In this document: positions 48,564-57,248 of the stretch, one piece after another
How positions within the stretch are numbered: position 1 is the first letter of the stretch
Layout: each line of letters begins with the position of its first letter
Translations under genes and position numbers: made by a program
Assembly (NCBI RefSeq): GCF_014202225.1
Contig: NZ_JACHGE010000002.1
Location: 248,001-312,000 of the forward strand
Source of the DNA: Algibacter amylolyticus
Lineage (GTDB): Bacteria > Bacteroidota > Bacteroidia > Flavobacteriales > Flavobacteriaceae
Direction of reading: 5' to 3'
Length of the DNA: 64,000 nucleotides
Notes under the pieces: model-generated
What the model was told of the DNA's origin: nothing
Database searches by the model: none
What the model saw: only the letters and a program-made list of their open reading frames with translations

Positions 48564-49016
48564 ATGAAGTTATTTAAAGAATTTAAGGAGTTTGCTGTTA
48601 AAGGTAATATGATGGACATGGCTATAGGTATAATAATTGGAGCGTCTTTTAATAAGGTAATAGATGTGATGGTTAAAAAAGTATTTTTACCGCCATTATC
48701 TTTATTAACCGATGGTGTTAATATGGCTAACAAACGTTTTATCTTGCGAGATGCTGTAACCGATGCTAGTGGTACTATTGTAACCGAAGAGGTTGCTATT
48801 GGTTATGGCGCATTAAGCGAAGCGTTTTTGGACTTTTTAATTATAGGTTTTACTGTTTTTATTGTGGTTAAATTTATGAATAGGCTTAAAAACAAATCGC
48901 ATGATGCCAAAGATAAAACTGTAGTGACACCAAAGGATATTGAGTTGTTATCGAACCTTAACGAGTTAATGCAAGAACAAAATGCTTTATTAAAGCAAAA
49001 TAATAGTGCCAATTAA
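48564..49016 (+). CDS. mscL: Large-conductance mechanosensitive channel MscL
   Basis: A 150-residue channel. It starts MKLFKEFKEFAVKGNMMDMA with the first membrane helix continuing IGIIIGASFNKVIDVMVKKV, a periplasmic loop including LTDGVNMANKRFILRD, a second helix (ALSEAFLDFLIIGFTVFIVV) and a helical C-terminal bundle (PKDIELLSNLNELMQEQN). MscL opens under high membrane tension to release solutes. It is slightly longer than E. coli MscL (136 residues), mainly in the periplasmic loop. The start was set at the ATG at 48564 because a promoter element covers the upstream TTG. Confidence 0.95.
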   Translation: MKLFKEFKEFAVKGNMMDMAIGIIIGASFNKVIDVMVKKVFLPPLSLLTDGVNMANKRFILRDAVTDASGTIVTEEVAIGYGALSEAFLDFLIIGFTVFIVVKFMNRLKNKSHDAKDKTVVTPKDIELLSNLNELMQEQNALLKQNNSAN

Positions 49017-49062
49017 TAACCTTTAGAGTTTTTATAGGCTCTAAAAAACACGATGTAATATC

Positions 49063-49224
49063 ATGGTAAAAACAGGACGAGAAAAGAATACGAAAAACAA
49101 AGCGAAGCATTCTAAATTAATGGCTCAGAAAAAAAATAAAAAGAAAACTGAAGCGCAATTAAGGAAAGAAAAGCTTAAAAACATCATTAAAAAGATGAAA
49201 GAAAATTCGGGTGATAAAGAATAA
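49063..49224 (+). CDS. Small lysine-rich protein, unknown
   Basis: A 53-residue, very basic protein (MVKTGREKNTKNKAKHSKLM to KENSGDKE), about two-fifths Lys and Arg, with no hydrophobic segment. Such composition suggests binding to nucleic acid or ribosomes. It starts 46 bases after mscL and ends 42 bases before the DUF2167 gene on the same strand, so it may be cotranscribed with either. Low-complexity composition makes false prediction possible, but the frame has a good ATG and fills the gap. Confidence 0.55.
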   Translation: MVKTGREKNTKNKAKHSKLMAQKKNKKKTEAQLRKEKLKNIIKKMKENSGDKE

Positions 49225-49266
49225 AAGCTATTTTTGACGCTTAAAATTAACTAATCACCCAAAATT

Positions 49267-50160
49267 ATGAACAAACTTATTACAGCTTTTTTGTGTTTTT
49301 TTGTTATTCAAATTAATGCACAAGAAGAGACAGAAACAACAGCCTTTGAAGCCGAAAGTTACCCGAAAACCTTAGACAGTATTAATAATAGCTTTACCTA
49401 CCAATATGGCGAAGTTATACTAAATGATGGTTTGGCTATATTAAATGTACCAAAAGGTTTTAAATTTTTAGATGGCCAACAAAGCAAGCGTGTATTAACC
49501 GATTTATGGGGAAACCCACCTAGCGAACCACTTGGGTTGCTGTTTCCGGAAGCTATGACACCCATGCACGATGAGTTTACTTATGCCGTAGAAATTGAGT
49601 ATTCTGATGAAGGTTATATTGAAGATGAAGATGCCGAAGATTTAGATTATGACGATTTGCTGGAAGAAATGCAGGAAGATATTAAGGTTGATAATCCGCA
49701 ACGTACAGCACAAGGATATCCAACAATGGAATTAGTAGGTTGGGCATCGCCACCTTATTATGATCAAGACAATAAAAAATTACATTGGGCAAAAGAATTA
49801 AAGTTTGAAGATTACGATGTTAATACGCTTAATTATAATATTCGTATTCTTGGTAGAAATGGTTTTTTAAACTTAAATGCTATTGGAGATATTGATATGT
49901 TAGATGCCTTTAATGCCGATAGAGATAATATTTTGCATAGTGTAGAGTTTACCGCAGGAAATAGATATAGCGATTTTAACCCAGATATTGATAAAGTTGC
50001 TGCTTATGGTATTGGAGGGTTAATAGCAGGTAAAATTTTAGCCAAAGCAGGATTTTTTGCTGTAATATTAAAATTCTGGAAATTTATAGCTATTGGAGCC
50101 GTAGCCTTATTTAGCGGTTTTAGAAAGAAATTATTTGGTGCAGGGAAAGAAGATGCCTAA
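49267..50160 (+). CDS. DUF2167 membrane protein
   Basis: A 297-residue protein. The Sec signal MNKLITAFLCFFVIQINAQ precedes a periplasmic domain with FKFLDGQQSKRVLTDLWGNP and GLLFPEAMTPMHDEFTYAVE, then YPTMELVGWASPPYYDQDNK and LHWAKELKFED. Two hydrophobic segments at about 248-286 (YGIGGLIAGKILAKAGFFAV, KFWKFIAIGAVALFSGFRKK) end it. This layout is DUF2167, a family whose function is not established. The stop is followed by a strong bidirectional terminator. Confidence 0.85.
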   Translation: MNKLITAFLCFFVIQINAQEETETTAFEAESYPKTLDSINNSFTYQYGEVILNDGLAILNVPKGFKFLDGQQSKRVLTDLWGNPPSEPLGLLFPEAMTPMHDEFTYAVEIEYSDEGYIEDEDAEDLDYDDLLEEMQEDIKVDNPQRTAQGYPTMELVGWASPPYYDQDNKKLHWAKELKFEDYDVNTLNYNIRILGRNGFLNLNAIGDIDMLDAFNADRDNILHSVEFTAGNRYSDFNPDIDKVAAYGIGGLIAGKILAKAGFFAVILKFWKFIAIGAVALFSGFRKKLFGAGKEDA

Positions 50161-50181
50161 AGCCAATTTAGTAATACATAT

Positions 50182-50213
50182 AAAAAAAGAAGCACCATGG
50201 TGCTTCTTTTTTT
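50182..50213. terminator. Bidirectional terminator between convergent genes
   Basis: AAAAAAGAAGCACC and GGTGCTTCTTTTTTT around AT form a near-perfect palindrome with T runs on both outgoing sides. Its right edge overlaps the stop codon of the leftward HAD gene. Confidence 0.88.
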
Positions 50214-50871
50214 AGTAAAATACATTTGATATTTTGTTATAACGAATATCCTTAAAATCTTTAATAACCATATCGGCCTTAGAGTAGTCTTGGTTTTTAG
50301 AGTGGAAACTATCAAACCCAACACAATAAATACCTGCTGCTTTGGCGGCTGTAATTCCGTTTGTAGAGTCTTCTATAACCATACACTCTTCTTTATTAAA
50401 ACCAGAAGCTGCTGCTGCTTTTATAAAAATTTCGGGATGTGGTTTAGATTGTTTTAAATCCCCACCACTTAATTTATCGATAAAATACTGGTTTAAATCA
50501 AAACGATCAAAAATTTGATTAATACTGGTCATAGCTGCAGACGATGCTAAAACCAAAGTCAGTCCGTTTTTATGGTAATCCTTAATTAAATCTAAAACGC
50601 CATCAATAAGGCCTAAATCAGAATTACTATAAAAAAAGTGCTTATAATACTTGCGTTTTAAAGCAACTAAAGTTTCTGGGTCCTGCTCTAAATTAAAGTG
50701 GTCGCATAACCGTTTACAAATATTAATTGTAGATTGTCCTGTGAATGATTCGTAAAGTTCTGTTGAAACATTAATGCCAACTTCATTAAACATATCATGA
50801 TAGGCTTTGTTGTGCATGGGTTCGCTATCAATAATAACTCCGTCCATATCAAAAATAACAGCTTTAAGCAT
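50212..50871 (-). CDS. HAD-superfamily hydrolase, beta-phosphoglucomutase-like
   Basis: About 219 residues from the ATG at 50871 (five residues less than from the ATG at 50886; both are possible). Motif I is VIFDMDGVIIDSEP with the nucleophile and acid/base Asp, motif II LVLASSAA, motif III KPHPEIF with Lys, and motif IV VIEDSTNGITAAKAAG. The helical cap between motifs I and II makes it a C1-type HAD enzyme similar to beta-phosphoglucomutase and sugar phosphatases. The substrate is not defined by sequence. The gene is monocistronic. Confidence 0.88.
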   Translation of the reverse strand: MLKAVIFDMDGVIIDSEPMHNKAYHDMFNEVGINVSTELYESFTGQSTINICKRLCDHFNLEQDPETLVALKRKYYKHFFYSNSDLGLIDGVLDLIKDYHKNGLTLVLASSAAMTSINQIFDRFDLNQYFIDKLSGGDLKQSKPHPEIFIKAAAASGFNKEECMVIEDSTNGITAAKAAGIYCVGFDSFHSKNQDYSKADMVIKDFKDIRYNKISNVFY

Positions 50872-51066
50872 AGAAAATTTTTTCACGAAGATATTAGATT
50901 GTAATTTAAATGCCTAATGACCAAGAAAGAAGTGTTAAATACACCTTTGTTTTTTGAAAACTGGTGTTTTGACGTAAAAAAATGTATTATGTCGAAAAAA
51001 AATACTAAATTGCCTTCCGTAAATGACAGAAAACATCTATAAACTATTATCTATTTTTATAATTAA

Positions 51067-51471
51067 ATGAGTGACCAAAAAAAAATAAAAATTCTATTTA
51101 TTGATGATGATAAGGCTACTAATTTTTTAAATAAACATTTAGCTAAAGGACGTGAAAACATAGAGTCTATTTATTTGAAACACAGTGGTTTTGAAGCTAT
51201 GGAGTTTCTTGAGGGTTGCTGTACTGAAACCGAAAATATTCCGAATTTAATTTTTTTAGATATTAACATGCCAGCTATGAATGGTTGGGAGTTTTTAGAA
51301 GAGTTTTATACCCTAGATGAAAATTTAGTAAATCAAATTAAGGTGATCATTCTTTCCTCATCTGACGATCCAGGAGATTTAAAAAGATTTGAAAATAATG
51401 GTAAACTACTAGATTTTTTAAGAAAACCATTAAATGTAAAAGCGTTAGATTCTGTCCTACAAAAAATTTAA
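51067..51471 (+). CDS. Stand-alone response regulator receiver (first of pair)
   Basis: A 134-residue single CheY-like receiver without an output domain. Acidic residues D13-D15, the phospho-acceptor D65 in FLDINMPAMNGWEFL, the Ser at about 97-99 (ILSSSDD) and K120-P121 (FLRKPLN) are all present, so it should be phosphorylated normally. The start ATG follows an AT-rich gap. It is followed after 25 bases by a second receiver and then a histidine kinase, so it probably serves as a relay in that system. Confidence 0.9.
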   Translation: MSDQKKIKILFIDDDKATNFLNKHLAKGRENIESIYLKHSGFEAMEFLEGCCTETENIPNLIFLDINMPAMNGWEFLEEFYTLDENLVNQIKVIILSSSDDPGDLKRFENNGKLLDFLRKPLNVKALDSVLQKI

Positions 51472-51496
51472 AGTTTATTTAGAATGTTATATATAT

Positions 51497-51871
51497 ATGG
51501 GCAAAATACTTCTAGTAGACGATGATAGGGCAACTAATTTTTACAATCAAATTATTTTAAAAAGAAATAAGGTCGATCATGATATTAAAGTTATGGAAAA
51601 TGGCTTGAAGGCCATAGAGTATATCCGAAACAATAGTCAGCCAGATTTTATTTTTTTGGATATTAATATGCCTGTCATGGATGGTTTTCAGTTTTTAGAG
51701 GCATACGAAAGTTGGCTAGAAGGTGAAACAAATAACACTAAAATCTATGTCATGATGAGCGTCGTTTTATCCGATGAAAAGCTTAAAAAATTAGCGCATT
51801 ATAATTATGTTAGAGTAATAAATAGCAAAGTGTTAACAAAAACAGAGATTAATAAAATTTTAAAAAACTAG
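51497..51871 (+). CDS. Stand-alone response regulator receiver (second of pair)
   Basis: A 124-residue CheY-like receiver. D8-D10, the phospho-acceptor D55 in FIFLDINMPVMDGFQFL and S88 are present. K111 (INSKVLT) is in the expected place but the following Pro that normally makes the Lys-Pro cis bond is replaced by Val. This may alter switching or stabilise one state. It follows the first receiver and precedes the YfiR-type kinase by 44 bases. No output domain is present, so signalling must go through phosphotransfer or binding. Confidence 0.88.
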   Translation: MGKILLVDDDRATNFYNQIILKRNKVDHDIKVMENGLKAIEYIRNNSQPDFIFLDINMPVMDGFQFLEAYESWLEGETNNTKIYVMMSVVLSDEKLKKLAHYNYVRVINSKVLTKTEINKILKN

Positions 51872-51915
51872 AAGTCAAAAAAGCTTTTATAAATAATTCC
51901 CCAATTATCGATTTA

Positions 51916-53781
51916 ATGAAAGTTGTAATTAAAATTTTTACAAGTTTAATAGCGCTATTTTTAAATAAAATACCTCATTTTAATTTGAAAATTTCAAAAT
52001 TAAATGCTTCAATTTTATTTGTGGTGTTTAGCACTTTTGTTTCTTTCGCTCAAGACACTAAATCTTCAGAAGATATACCTATTGAAGATCAACGTTCCTT
52101 TATGATTTTAAACTTATCGGAGCAGGTAAGATGGCCAAATTTAGATAATATTGAAACTTTTAAAATTGGTGTTCTTGGAACCGAGTCTATTTATAATAAT
52201 CTTAATAAAGTTGCAGAGAACAAACGCCTTTTTGATAAGCTTATTGATGTAAAAAGGGTTATGGGTATTGGAGAAATTCAAAACTTTAATGTTATCTACG
52301 TTAATACAGCATACGAGTATTTATTAAAAGATATTCTTGAGGCCACAATTGGTAATAAAATTTTAATTATTACTGAGGGCTATCCAACCAATTCTTCCAT
52401 GATTAATATGGTTCAAGTAGGTGAAACTTACAGTTACGATATTAATAGAATGTATTTTAGAGAGGCTAATCTTAAAATGGTTTCTACCTTGGCTAGTTAT
52501 GCTGTGACTTCTACAGAGCTTAAAGAGAAACTTTATAAAAAAGCAGAACAAAAATTGTATGTGGTTAGTAGGGAAAACGATCAGCAAAAAGAAATTATTA
52601 AAGAGCAGATTAAAACCATTGGAAGCCATATAGATAGTTTAAATAAGAAGGAAGAAGCACTTGCCGAAAAGGATAATTCTATAAACTCTTTATTTCTTGA
52701 GGGCGAATTAAAGAATAAGAAATTAGAGGAAATTATAACGATTGAACGCGAAAATGAACGCAAGATTAATGAGCAGATAGCGCGGTTAAACTTTCAGAAA
52801 AACAAAATAGATTCTATAAATACTCGAATTCAATATCAACAAAAAATATTGAACGATCAAAGTAGCGACATTCAAGAAAAAACAGCCATTTTACAGGAAA
52901 AGAATATTATAATTGATACACAAAGAAAGCAAAATATTGTACTATCAATCCTGTCTACTTTACTGCTTATATTAAGTATGTCTTTATTGGTGGCTTACAT
53001 TAAAAATAAGAAATTAAATATTCGTTTAAATGCACAGCATATTGAGATAAATGAGCAGTCTAGACAATTATCTTTAAAAAATAAAGAATTAGAGCAATTT
53101 GCCTATATAACAAGTCATGATTTACAAGAGCCTTTAAATACTATATCTAGCTTTATAGATATTATTAATGAGGAATATGAAAGTAAATTTGATGAGGATG
53201 GCGTGCAGATGCTTGGGTTTATTAAAGAGGGTAGTGTAAGAATGAAAAAGTTAATTGACGAACTTTTACAATATTCCAGATTGGGACGCTCTAAAGAGTA
53301 TGAAGATGTTAACTGTATGCCGCTTTTAGATGTGTTAACACACGACCTTCAAAACACCATTAAAAACTCTAATGCCGAGATTAATTATGCTGCTTTACCG
53401 ACTGTAAAAGGTAATGAGGTGGAATTAAGATTGTTGTTTCAAAACTTGATAACTAATGGTATAAAGTTTAGAAATCCAGGTGCCAAACCTATTATAGACA
53501 TAACATGTAACGAGATTCATGAAACAGATAGCGTTTTAATGAAAGATCAAAAATACTGGGTATTTTCTGTTACCGATAATGGTATTGGTATAGCTAAGGA
53601 ATATCAAGATCGTGTGTTTGATATTTTCCAACGTTTGCACTCCCGTTTAGAGTACGAGGGCTCTGGTATTGGTTTAGCACATTGTAAAAAAATTGTTGAA
53701 GCTCATTCAGGTAAAATATGGTTTACATCAGAAAAAGGTGAAGGAACCACGTTTAGTTTTTCAATTCCTAAGGAATCGTAG
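51916..53781 (+). CDS. Histidine kinase with YfiR-like (DUF4154) sensor domain
   Basis: A 621-residue membrane kinase. An N-terminal export segment (to FAQ at about 46) is followed by a periplasmic YfiR-type domain (about 55-205, LSEQVRWPNL, FNVIYVNTAYEYLL, MINMVQVGETYSYDINRM) and a long coiled coil (about 205-335). One membrane helix follows at 341-362, then a HisKA dimerisation domain with H401 (YITSHDLQEPLNTI) and a HATPase domain with VTDNGIGIAKEYQ and YEGSGIGLAHCKKI. YfiR is a periplasmic repressor in c-di-GMP control; here the domain would sense the periplasm directly. The two receiver genes upstream are the likely targets. Confidence 0.88.
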   Translation: MKVVIKIFTSLIALFLNKIPHFNLKISKLNASILFVVFSTFVSFAQDTKSSEDIPIEDQRSFMILNLSEQVRWPNLDNIETFKIGVLGTESIYNNLNKVAENKRLFDKLIDVKRVMGIGEIQNFNVIYVNTAYEYLLKDILEATIGNKILIITEGYPTNSSMINMVQVGETYSYDINRMYFREANLKMVSTLASYAVTSTELKEKLYKKAEQKLYVVSRENDQQKEIIKEQIKTIGSHIDSLNKKEEALAEKDNSINSLFLEGELKNKKLEEIITIERENERKINEQIARLNFQKNKIDSINTRIQYQQKILNDQSSDIQEKTAILQEKNIIIDTQRKQNIVLSILSTLLLILSMSLLVAYIKNKKLNIRLNAQHIEINEQSRQLSLKNKELEQFAYITSHDLQEPLNTISSFIDIINEEYESKFDEDGVQMLGFIKEGSVRMKKLIDELLQYSRLGRSKEYEDVNCMPLLDVLTHDLQNTIKNSNAEINYAALPTVKGNEVELRLLFQNLITNGIKFRNPGAKPIIDITCNEIHETDSVLMKDQKYWVFSVTDNGIGIAKEYQDRVFDIFQRLHSRLEYEGSGIGLAHCKKIVEAHSGKIWFTSEKGEGTTFSFSIPKES

Positions 53782-53835
53782 AATTACGGTTTATTTCCAA
53801 TTAATTAAAAGTATGGCGGTGTAGTATGTTATTCA

Positions 53836-53843
53836 TAACTTTG
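53836..53843 (+). promoter_or_regulatory. -7 box just inside the apparent rlmF reading frame
   Basis: TAACTTTG matches TAnnTTTG at 53836-53843 and overlaps the GTG used as the longest start. Transcription would begin near 53850, after that GTG. This conflict is part of the start-codon problem of the gene. Confidence 0.5.
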
Positions 53844-54769
53844 TGCGGCATCAAATAGTATGCGTAAACCCTTTTTTTAAAACTACAGCTATCAAGAATT
53901 CAGCCCAAATACACCCAAATAACAAACATAAGTCAGGATACAATTTAGATGCTTTAAGTGAATCATTTCCGGGGTTAGCACCTTTTGTTTTTACAAATAA
54001 ACATGAAACAAAAACTATAGATTTCTCAAATCCTAAAGCAGTAAAAGCACTTAATACGGCTTTACTTTATAAGCATTATAATATAGTATTTTGGGACTTT
54101 CCAGAAACTAATTTATGTCCGCCAATTCCTGGGCGAGCAGATTATATTCATCATATTTCCGATGTATTAAAATCATCAAATATTACGGGGAATATTAAAG
54201 TTTTGGATATTGGAACAGGAGCGAGTTGTATTTATCCACTTATAGGACAAGCCGAATACAATTGGAGTTTTGTAGCTTCAGATATCGATAAAGGAGCTTT
54301 AAAACATGCTCAAAATATTATTGCTAAAAATAAGCTTGACGATGCTATAGAACTGAGGTATCAAAGTGATGCCTCTCAAATATTTCAAGGTGTTTTAAAA
54401 GATACGGATAAGTTTTCAGTATCAATTTGTAACCCGCCGTTTTATAAATCGGAAGCCGAAGCATTAGAGGCTAATGCTAGAAAACTTAAAGGCTTAAATA
54501 TGGATGCATTAAAACCGGTAAGAAACTTTTCGGGAACTCAAAACGAGTTGTGGTATAAAGGTGGCGAAAAAGCTTTTTTACATACGTATTTATATGAAAG
54601 TTCTTTGTTTAAAGACCATTGCGAATGGTTTACGACTTTAGTTTCTAAAAAGGATTTAGTAAAAGGCATGTACGCCTCGTTAAAAAAATTAGGCGCTACA
54701 AGTATTAAAACCATAAATATGGGACAAGGCAATAAAATATCCCGCATAGTAGCGTGGACTTTTAAATAA
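53843..54769 (+). CDS. rlmF: 23S rRNA (adenine-1618-N6)-methyltransferase RlmF; start uncertain
   Basis: Family motifs begin with IHPNNKHKSGYNLDALSESF; then VFWDFPETNLCPPIPGRADY, LDIGTGASCIYPLIG and the catalytic NPPFYKSEAEA. RlmF methylates A1618 in the 23S rRNA peptidyl-transferase region. The start is awkward. The frame is open from a GTG at 53843, but a -7 box covers it and no ATG lies between there and the conserved region. An ATG at 53860 reads MRKPF and then meets TAA because of a seven-T run at 53872-53878; with six T it would continue in frame into IHPNNKH. An indel, sequencing error or slippage is possible. Confidence 0.9.
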   Translation: MRHQIVCVNPFFKTTAIKNSAQIHPNNKHKSGYNLDALSESFPGLAPFVFTNKHETKTIDFSNPKAVKALNTALLYKHYNIVFWDFPETNLCPPIPGRADYIHHISDVLKSSNITGNIKVLDIGTGASCIYPLIGQAEYNWSFVASDIDKGALKHAQNIIAKNKLDDAIELRYQSDASQIFQGVLKDTDKFSVSICNPPFYKSEAEALEANARKLKGLNMDALKPVRNFSGTQNELWYKGGEKAFLHTYLYESSLFKDHCEWFTTLVSKKDLVKGMYASLKKLGATSIKTINMGQGNKISRIVAWTFK

Positions 54770-54816
54770 GCTTGTGAAGTAATCTTACTGCATACTATGT
54801 TTTAATCCGATTTAGC

Positions 54817-55491
54817 TTATTGTTTTTTCTTTCTATGGTCTGTTTTAATATATAGTCCAGCTTGAAGTCTATGCAGGTTTAAACCGTTTATTTTTCTGTT
54901 TAAATAGCCTAATTGTACATTGCAAGATTTTGAGATGTTAATTCCTAATGCGGTGTATAGCCTGTTTTCTGTAAGAATATCACTTTCAAGGGTGGCTAAA
55001 AACTCATTATTCAGCCTAATAAATAAACTTTTATTTAAAGTTAATTTAGTTCCTAATCTGTATCGAAATCGGTGAGATGTACTTTTAAAATCATATTTAT
55101 GAAAAAACCGCTGTTCTACTCTAAATCGATGATCGAAAGGAAGGTTTGACACTTTATGCTTAAAAGTTACCTGTTCAAATATTCTATTCTCGTAAGTATG
55201 TGGTTTATCGGTATAAAAACCACCATCAATATCTCCATATCCATACGCTAACGATGTGGTAAGGTTTGCAGATACCTTATAATTTATACCACCATAAAGT
55301 AGAATGAAATTAAAATTTTCTGCTAATTCGAACATCCAAACTTGCGAGAGTGTACTTATACTTAACTTATCGGATACACGATGTGTGCCTGCATAAGTAA
55401 ACCATGAACCTGTTTTTTCTTCTTGGTTAGATTGTGAGTAACCATTACAAACAGAAATACTTAATAGTATCACAATTAGTAAATACTTCAT
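54817..55491 (-). CDS. DUF2490 outer-membrane beta-barrel protein
   Basis: A 224-residue protein. The Sec signal MKYLLIVILLSISVCNGYSQ precedes a small barrel (WFTYAGTHRVSDKLSISTLS, YGYGDIDGGFYTDKPHTYEN, FDHRFRVEQRFFHKY, RYRLGTKLTLNKSLFIRLNN) matching DUF2490. Alternating hydrophobic and polar residues and aromatic girdles fit about eight to ten strands. The function is unknown; it is common in Bacteroidetes. The gene is downstream of pckA, separated from it by a strong terminator. Confidence 0.82.
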   Translation of the reverse strand: MKYLLIVILLSISVCNGYSQSNQEEKTGSWFTYAGTHRVSDKLSISTLSQVWMFELAENFNFILLYGGINYKVSANLTTSLAYGYGDIDGGFYTDKPHTYENRIFEQVTFKHKVSNLPFDHRFRVEQRFFHKYDFKSTSHRFRYRLGTKLTLNKSLFIRLNNEFLATLESDILTENRLYTALGINISKSCNVQLGYLNRKINGLNLHRLQAGLYIKTDHRKKKQ

Positions 55492-55529
55492 AATATATGC
55501 TTTTATAACAACTAGAATTTGAAATAGGA

Positions 55530-55568
55530 TAAAAAATAAAAGGAGCTCAAAATGAAGGAGCTCCTTTT
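55530..55568 (-). terminator. Terminator of pckA
   Basis: On the minus strand AAAAGGAGCTC pairs with GAGCTCCTTTT (11 pairs) and is followed by a T-rich run (TTTTATTTTTTA). Confidence 0.88.
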
Positions 55569-55587
55569 ACAACTAAATAAGAACCTA

Positions 55588-57213
55588 TTAAAAGTGTTCG
55601 TTTAAGTGATGGTGTTCATCAATTAGCGGTCCACCTTCAATAATTTGATCTGATGCGTGTTGAGCAAATTTCTCAAAGTTTAAGTGGAATGAGTGTGCTA
55701 AATGAATAGCTTTCCCAACATAGGCTCCCTTTTGCAACCAAGTGTTCATAGGGTCTAAAATTTCAGAAGGAACACCAGGACAATATTTAGGCATGTATAA
55801 ACCGAAAATAAAGTTTTGTTCGTAATCTACATTGTCTAATTCACCATTAAGAATAGCAGTAATCATTGCTCTGGTATATTTTAATTTTATACGAGATCCA
55901 ACACCGTAAGGTCCTGCGCTCCATCCTGTATTAATTAGCCAAACGTTTACTCCAGCTTCAGTCATTTTTTTACTAAGCATTTCGCCGTAAACTGTTGGGT
56001 GTAATGGCATAAAAGGTTCGCCAAAACATGCAGAGAATGATGGTACAGGCTCGGTAATTCCAGCTTCTGTTCCAGCTACTTTAGCAGTATATCCAGAGAT
56101 AAAATGATAAGCAGCTTGTCCCGGAGTTAATTTAGATACTGGAGGTAAAACACCAAAAGCATCACAAGTTAAAAAGAAAATATTCTTTGGGTTGTTAGCA
56201 TAAAGCGTTTCTTGAATATTATCAATATGATGAATAGGGTAGCTTACACGTGTATTTTGAGTAATGCTACTATCAAGATAATCTGGTTCTCCATTGTCTT
56301 TAAAAACCACGTTTTCAAGAATAGCTCCAGGTTTAACCGCTCTAAATATATCTGGTTCTTTTTCTTCAGATAAGTCTATTACTTTGGCGTAGCAACCACC
56401 TTCAAAATTAAAAATATTATTGTCTGCTGTCCAACCGTGTTCGTCATCTCCAATTAACTTACGCTCTGGATCAGCCGATAAAGTTGTTTTTCCTGTTCCT
56501 GATAATCCGAAGAAAATTGCAGTATCTCCAAACTTACCTACATTAGCAGAACAGTGCATTGGTAATACATTACGTTCTGTTGGTAAAATTAAATTTAATG
56601 CAGAGAAAATACCTTTTTTCATTTCTCCTGTATAAGCAGATCCTCCAATTAATGCTATTTTTTGGGTAAAGTTTAGTATTGAAAAATTACCTTGACGAAT
56701 ACCAAAATCTTTTGGGTTTGGACATACATATCCAGGAGCACAAAGAATTAGCCAATCCTCTTTAAAATTCTCCAGCTCTTTTTCGCTAGGCCTCAAAAAC
56801 ATATTGTATACAAACATGTTAGACCACGGTAATTCGGTTACAGTTCTAATATTAGTTCTGTATTCTGGGTCTGCACATACATAACCATCTCTAGCATAAA
56901 TTTCTTTTCCAGAAAGGTATTTAGTGACTTCGTCTTTTAATTTATTAAAGTTTTCAGTAGAAACAGGTTTGTTTGTTTTACCCCACCATACTTTATCTGC
57001 TGTATAATCATCCTTTACAATAAAACGATCTTGAGGTGAACGTCCTGTAAATTTTCCAGTATTTACTGCTAGGGTGCCATTAGCTGTTTCTTTCCCCATA
57101 CCTTTATCAACTGTGATTTTTTGTAATTCCTCTGGTGATAAATTCCAGTTAACCGTCACATCTTTTAGTCCATATTGCTCTAAGCTTGGATTTTTTGTTA
57201 CTGTTGTTTCCAT
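55588..57213 (-). CDS. pckA: ATP-dependent phosphoenolpyruvate carboxykinase
   Basis: A 541-residue enzyme. The kinase Walker A GLSGTGKT at 236-243, GDDEHGWTADNNIFNFEGGC (255-274) with metal ligands, FTGRSPQDRF near 55-64 and GWSAGPYGVGSRIKLKYTRA near 430 identify the ATP-dependent form. It converts oxaloacetate plus ATP to phosphoenolpyruvate, the first committed step of gluconeogenesis, in the cytoplasm. The gene starts 35 bases after an SLC13-type permease on the same strand. The permease may import a C4 acid such as succinate or citrate, so uptake and use may be linked. Confidence 0.97.
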   Translation of the reverse strand: METTVTKNPSLEQYGLKDVTVNWNLSPEELQKITVDKGMGKETANGTLAVNTGKFTGRSPQDRFIVKDDYTADKVWWGKTNKPVSTENFNKLKDEVTKYLSGKEIYARDGYVCADPEYRTNIRTVTELPWSNMFVYNMFLRPSEKELENFKEDWLILCAPGYVCPNPKDFGIRQGNFSILNFTQKIALIGGSAYTGEMKKGIFSALNLILPTERNVLPMHCSANVGKFGDTAIFFGLSGTGKTTLSADPERKLIGDDEHGWTADNNIFNFEGGCYAKVIDLSEEKEPDIFRAVKPGAILENVVFKDNGEPDYLDSSITQNTRVSYPIHHIDNIQETLYANNPKNIFFLTCDAFGVLPPVSKLTPGQAAYHFISGYTAKVAGTEAGITEPVPSFSACFGEPFMPLHPTVYGEMLSKKMTEAGVNVWLINTGWSAGPYGVGSRIKLKYTRAMITAILNGELDNVDYEQNFIFGLYMPKYCPGVPSEILDPMNTWLQKGAYVGKAIHLAHSFHLNFEKFAQHASDQIIEGGPLIDEHHHLNEHF

Positions 57214-57248
57214 TTTTATTGATTTTAAAGGTTCCTATTAATTATTAT

